Assembly (NCBI GenBank): GCA_964390805.1
Contig: CAYMKL010000057.1
Location: forward strand, 1 to 40,037
Length of the DNA: 40,037 nucleotides
Direction: 5' to 3'
From: CAYMKL01 sp964390805
Lineage (GTDB): Bacteria > Chloroflexota > Anaerolineae > VGOG01
Positions 37,049 through 40,037 of this stretch are shown in pieces. Position 1 is the stretch's first letter. The number at the start of each line of letters is the position of its first letter. The position numbers and the translations under genes are program-made. The notes under the pieces are model-generated. The model was given only the letters and a program-made list of their open reading frames with translations, searched no databases and was not told the DNA's origin.

Positions 37049-37879
37049 ATGGAACTAAGTCTGTCCACTGGCTGCATCTATATCTATCCTCTGCGCTCCA
37101 TCTTTAACATAGCAAGGGAGTCCGGCTTCGCCGGCGTGGAGTTGGTGGTCAGCCCCGAAGTTGAGTTGAGGGGCAGTAGGTACATCCGTCGCCTGGCCGA
37201 GAGCTATGGACTGACCGTCTTCAGCCTTCACCCCCCCATCCTGCCCTTCCCCGGCTGGGCCGACTACCGGACGATCGTTCCCAGGTTGATTGATTTGGCA
37301 CAGGAGGTTGGTGCAGGGTACATCGTCCTACATCCTCCCAACGCTCGCAGCCTGGCCGATGATCGAGGTCGGCGCTACGTGGAGGCCCTGACGAAGGGTT
37401 TGCAGCGCACGGAGGGCACCGGCTTGCGCATTGCCATAGAGAACCGGGCCTTCTTCCGCCCCCAGGATCGGCGCTACGTTCTGAGCGACATGCGAGACCT
37501 GCGCTTCTTTGCTGACGAGCTTGACTTGCCTCTCGTACTGGACACCGCTCATGCCGCCACCTCGAGCTACAGTTTGACTGAGGCTTATCATATCCTCGCT
37601 GGCCGGTTAGTGAACGTCCATCTCAGCGACATGCGTTCTCCCCCCTGGCCTCTGAGCGGCCACTATCTCCATACCTACCTCAAGCACCACCAGATCCCCG
37701 GCGACGGCCAATTGCCTCTGACTGACCTACTGGGCCGTTTGGCATCCGACGGCTACTGTGGCCCCATCACCTTGGAGATCAGCCCCATTGCCCTGCGCAT
37801 CTGGTGGCCTCCTGGCGTCAAACGCCAGTTGGCTCGCTGTGTGGCCTACGTGCGTCGGGCTTTCTGTGAGCCCTCATAA
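37049..37879 (+). CDS. TIM-barrel sugar isomerase/endonuclease IV-like protein
   Basis: A 276-aa xylose-isomerase-like TIM-barrel protein (AP endonuclease family 2 superfamily). Strand motifs include F-A-G-V-E-L-V-V, V-F-S-L-H-P-P, Y-I-V-L-H-P-P-N, I-A-I-E-N-R-A-F-F (metal Glu), L-V-L-D-T-A-H-A (metal Asp and His), V-N-V-H-L-S-D-M and I-T-L-E-I-S-P. These give a metal-binding set consistent with sugar-phosphate isomerases or epimerases. The substrate cannot be told from sequence. No strong ribosome site precedes ATG 37049, but the start M-E-L-S-L-S-T-G fits the family. Confidence 0.8.
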   Translation: MELSLSTGCIYIYPLRSIFNIARESGFAGVELVVSPEVELRGSRYIRRLAESYGLTVFSLHPPILPFPGWADYRTIVPRLIDLAQEVGAGYIVLHPPNARSLADDRGRRYVEALTKGLQRTEGTGLRIAIENRAFFRPQDRRYVLSDMRDLRFFADELDLPLVLDTAHAATSSYSLTEAYHILAGRLVNVHLSDMRSPPWPLSGHYLHTYLKHHQIPGDGQLPLTDLLGRLASDGYCGPITLEISPIALRIWWPPGVKRQLARCVAYVRRAFCEPS

Positions 37880-37966
37880 CAAGATCGCCCCCAGCAACTG
37901 ATCCGAACCTCACTTACATAACCTGCTTCCACCCGACTGACAACTTGGCGTGGCCGCTGACTAAAA

Positions 37967-38038
37967 CTACAGCGGATTGAGAAAGGAACGGATGTTTTTG
38001 TTTTGCCCCTGATCCGTTTTGTTCTAAATCTGTTGTAG
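37967..38038. repeat. Palindromic CGGAT element upstream of mutL
   Basis: CTACAGCGGATTGAG (37967-37981) and CTAAATCTGTTGTAG (38024-38038) are imperfect inverted arms (12 of 15), with AACGGAT/ATCCGTT inside. The motif vocabulary (GTTGTA, AACGGAT, ATCCGTT) resembles the 89-bp array at 26684-27206. The rest of 37880-38139 shows only this and the mutL promoter. Confidence 0.6.
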
Positions 38039-38071
38039 TGTTCCGGTTCTACAATTTCAAGTAATGCGCCC

Positions 38072-38100
38072 TTGTGGAAATGGCTCTTGTGTGGTAAAAT
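38072..38100 (+). promoter_or_regulatory. mutL promoter
   Basis: TTGTGG (38072-38077), 17-base spacer, TAAAAT (38095-38100), 39 bases before the mutL ATG. Confidence 0.65.
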
Positions 38101-38139
38101 AGTTGGCAGAATAAAGATTCAGCAGAATGGGGAGCTGTA

Positions 38140-39894
38140 ATGCCCATCAGGGTGTTATCAGAGGAAGTAGCATCTAAGATCGCGGCGGGCGAGGTGGTGG
38201 AGCGGCCGGCCTCCGTGGTCAAAGAGCTGGTCGAGAACTCTATTGACGCGGGGGCCAGAGAGATCAAGGTCGAGGTGCGCCAGGGGGGGCGTCGCCTGAT
38301 GCGGGTGATTGACGACGGGATGGGAATTCCCGCCGCGGAGGTCGAGCTGGCCTTTGCCCGCCACGCCACCAGTAAGATAGCCAGTGTGGAGGAGCTGTCC
38401 TCTATCGCCACGCTGGGCTTTCGCGGCGAGGCTCTGGCCAGCATCGCCGCCGTGAGCCAGTTGACCATCGTGACCAGGACAGCCGAGGAGGATGTCGGCA
38501 CTTTGTTGCGCCTGGAGGGGGGCAGGGTCACTCACCGCCAGAAAAAGGGCTGCCCCCAGGGCACGGTGATCACGGTGGAGAATCTCTTCTACAATGTCCC
38601 CGCCCGCCTGAAATTCTTGCGCACCGAAACCACCGAGCGCAAGCACATTGATGGCCTGATCTACCGCTACGGTATGGCCTATCCCCAACTGCGTTTCAGC
38701 CTCACAAACGATGGACGGCCGACCTTTCAGTCCCTGGGCACTGGTAAGTTGTACGACGTGCTGATCAAAGCCTACGGACTGGAAGTGGCGCGGCAAATGC
38801 TAGAAGTCCAAGGTCCTAAGGCGGACAACTTGAAACCCGGAACATCGAACCTGGAACCAATAGACGTATACGGCTACATCAGCTCTCCCTCCCTGCATCG
38901 AGCCAACCGTAGCTACCTGACCTTCTTCGTCAACGGCCGCTGGGTGCAGGATCGCATGCTCAGTTATGCCGTGAGCGAGGCATATCATACCCTGCTGCCC
39001 ACGCGCCGCTATCCCATCGTCGTTCTCTGCCTGGAGTTGGACCCCTCTCAGGTTGACATCAACGTCCACCCTACTAAGAGCGAGGTCAGATTCCTGGACA
39101 GCAGCGCGGTCTTCTCTGCCGTCCAGAAGGCGGTGCGCCGCATCCTGGTTGATCAGGCGGCGATCCCCAGAATGACGGGCCTGCCCTCGCAGTGGCCTAC
39201 ATCGGATATGGAGAGGCGGCGCAGGTTAGTTGAGGCTGGTACTCAGTCGCAATTGGCATTGGAGGCGCAACGCGCGGCTGGAATCGAGGCGCCGTCGGCA
39301 TTTGACTTTCCTGAGCCTGCCAGGCTGCCGCCCTTGCGGGTGCTGGGACAGATAGCTCAGACCTACATCATCGCCGAGGGTCCCGAGGGGCTGTATCTCA
39401 TTGACCAGCACACTGCCCACGAGCGGGTGCTCTACGAGCGGCTCATGGCCGAGCAGACTAAGATGGCCGTCGCCTCGCAAACGTTGCTGGAACCCTTAAC
39501 CATTGAGTTGCCTTTCCAGACAGGGGTGATTGGTGGGGAAACCCTGGAGTTCTTGAACTACCTGGGCTTCGACATGGAGTCTTTTGGCGGGGAGACATAT
39601 CTGGTGCGGGCTGTGCCGACCATGCTGGCTAAGGGTGACATCGGCCAGGCCATCGTCGAGATCGTTGATGGGTTGACCGAAGGGGAGGCAGCGGGAGCGG
39701 GGGAGGAGAGGGCGCTGATCAGCCTGGTCTGCCACAGTGCAGTTCGGGCTGGGAAGACCCTGTCCCAGGAGGAGATGCGCGACCTCATCCGCCAATTGGA
39801 GGAGACGGCCATGCCGCGCACCTGTCCCCATGGCCGCCCGACGATGATTCATCTAAGTGCTGCACAACTGGCGCGGGAGTTCGGTCGGGGCTGA
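38140..39894 (+). CDS. mutL: DNA mismatch repair protein MutL
   Basis: Mismatch repair ATPase/endonuclease of 584 aa. The N-terminal GHKL ATPase shows E-L-V-E-N-S-I-D-A-G-A, D-D-G-M-G-I, A-T-S-K-I and T-L-G-F-R-G-E-A-L. The transducer domain has V-N-G-R-W-V-Q-D and D-I-N-V-H-P-T-K-S-E-V. The C-terminal dimerisation/endonuclease domain has D-Q-H-T-A-H-E-R-V-L-Y-E, a variant of DQHA(X)2E(X)4E with Thr for Ala, and ends with C-P-H-G-R-P. It is therefore likely to be a nicking MutL, as in bacteria without MutH. A short stretch N-L-K-P-G-T-S-N-L-E-P near 230-240 is encoded by repeat-like DNA. GGGGAG precedes the ATG. No mutS lies in the window. Confidence 0.96.
   Translation: MPIRVLSEEVASKIAAGEVVERPASVVKELVENSIDAGAREIKVEVRQGGRRLMRVIDDGMGIPAAEVELAFARHATSKIASVEELSSIATLGFRGEALASIAAVSQLTIVTRTAEEDVGTLLRLEGGRVTHRQKKGCPQGTVITVENLFYNVPARLKFLRTETTERKHIDGLIYRYGMAYPQLRFSLTNDGRPTFQSLGTGKLYDVLIKAYGLEVARQMLEVQGPKADNLKPGTSNLEPIDVYGYISSPSLHRANRSYLTFFVNGRWVQDRMLSYAVSEAYHTLLPTRRYPIVVLCLELDPSQVDINVHPTKSEVRFLDSSAVFSAVQKAVRRILVDQAAIPRMTGLPSQWPTSDMERRRRLVEAGTQSQLALEAQRAAGIEAPSAFDFPEPARLPPLRVLGQIAQTYIIAEGPEGLYLIDQHTAHERVLYERLMAEQTKMAVASQTLLEPLTIELPFQTGVIGGETLEFLNYLGFDMESFGGETYLVRAVPTMLAKGDIGQAIVEIVDGLTEGEAAGAGEERALISLVCHSAVRAGKTLSQEEMRDLIRQLEETAMPRTCPHGRPTMIHLSAAQLAREFGRG
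38826..38858. repeat. Repeat-like insertion inside mutL
   Basis: AACTTGAAACC-CGG-AACATCGAACCTGGAACC: related GAAACC/GAACC units in tandem, encoding N-L-K-P-G-T-S-N-L-E-P between two conserved strands of the transducer domain. It looks like a short dispersed repeat inserted in frame; the assignment is tentative. Confidence 0.45.
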
Positions 39895-40037
39895 GAGAGC
39901 TAGCCTTGCGAAGTTTTGTCGTAACAATCGCCAGCTTTAACGATGTGACCAGTCGTGAAAACGTAATTCCAGCCTGGCAGCCAACCTAGTATAGAGAATA
40001 AGTTGGCGTGAAATCAACAATGTGGTATCCTTCTGTA
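39895..40037. other. No feature seen after mutL
   Basis: The last 143 bases hold no reading frame or hairpin that I can support; any downstream gene begins outside the window. Confidence 0.5.

Overview
The window reads like a draft (metagenome-type) contig from a Chloroflexota bacterium, probably Anaerolineae-like. This is inferred from overall gene content, from families of short palindromic repeats between and inside genes, and from a tandem GAF/PAS signalling style; no rRNA or tRNA gene is present to prove it. Nearly every gene lies on the + strand. Two runs of exactly 100 N (26808-26907 and 27052-27151) are scaffold gaps inside a tandem repeat. TGA is used as an ordinary stop by many genes, so the standard code applies.

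Region 1 (1-12015) is an oxygen/redox-stress block. It holds an encapsulated ferritin with a C-terminal cargo tag and its encapsulin shell, a nitroreductase, a GAF-GAF-PP2C phosphatase, a flavodiiron protein, a glutaredoxin translationally coupled to a ferredoxin:thioredoxin reductase-rubredoxin fusion, a DUF554 membrane protein and a large PAS/GAF/HD-GYP sensor. Next comes a two-domain protein disulfide oxidoreductase whose second active site is interrupted by an in-frame TGA exactly where the first Cys of CPYC should be. A hairpin follows it, so it is best read as a UPYC selenoprotein. A rubredoxin and an NAD(P)H:rubredoxin reductase-like flavoprotein follow. The flavodiiron protein, rubredoxin and reductase could form an NAD(P)H to O2/NO reduction chain.

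Region 2 (12016-18720) has four more ferritin-like proteins (two of about half length) on both sides of a transketolase, then a CoA-binding protein, a cytosolic sulfite-oxidase-fold molybdoenzyme, a site-2 protease with CBS domains, and a Cys-rich protein of unknown function ending in a clear terminator.

Region 3 (18721-28130) is the accessory part. A strong promoter drives what looks like a truncated antitoxin, followed by DUF1294. Then come two tandem paralogous STAND NTPases (DUF4062-NB-ARC-TPR) that differ by about four TPR units, a DUF433/DUF5615 toxin-antitoxin pair, a PAS protein that runs into an 89-bp palindromic tandem array, and a fused double GxxExxY protein framed by copies of the same repeat. 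The STAND pair plus TA module is a plausible, unproven anti-phage island.

Region 4 (28131-40037) is housekeeping: an M42 aminopeptidase, an F1-ATPase operon atpA-G-D-C lacking adjacent delta and F0 genes and continuing into mreB, then obgE, nadD, a TIM-barrel isomerase and mutL.

A recurring theme is in-frame insertion of short palindromic repeats inside conserved genes (rubredoxin reductase twice, transketolase, the second STAND protein, mutL).
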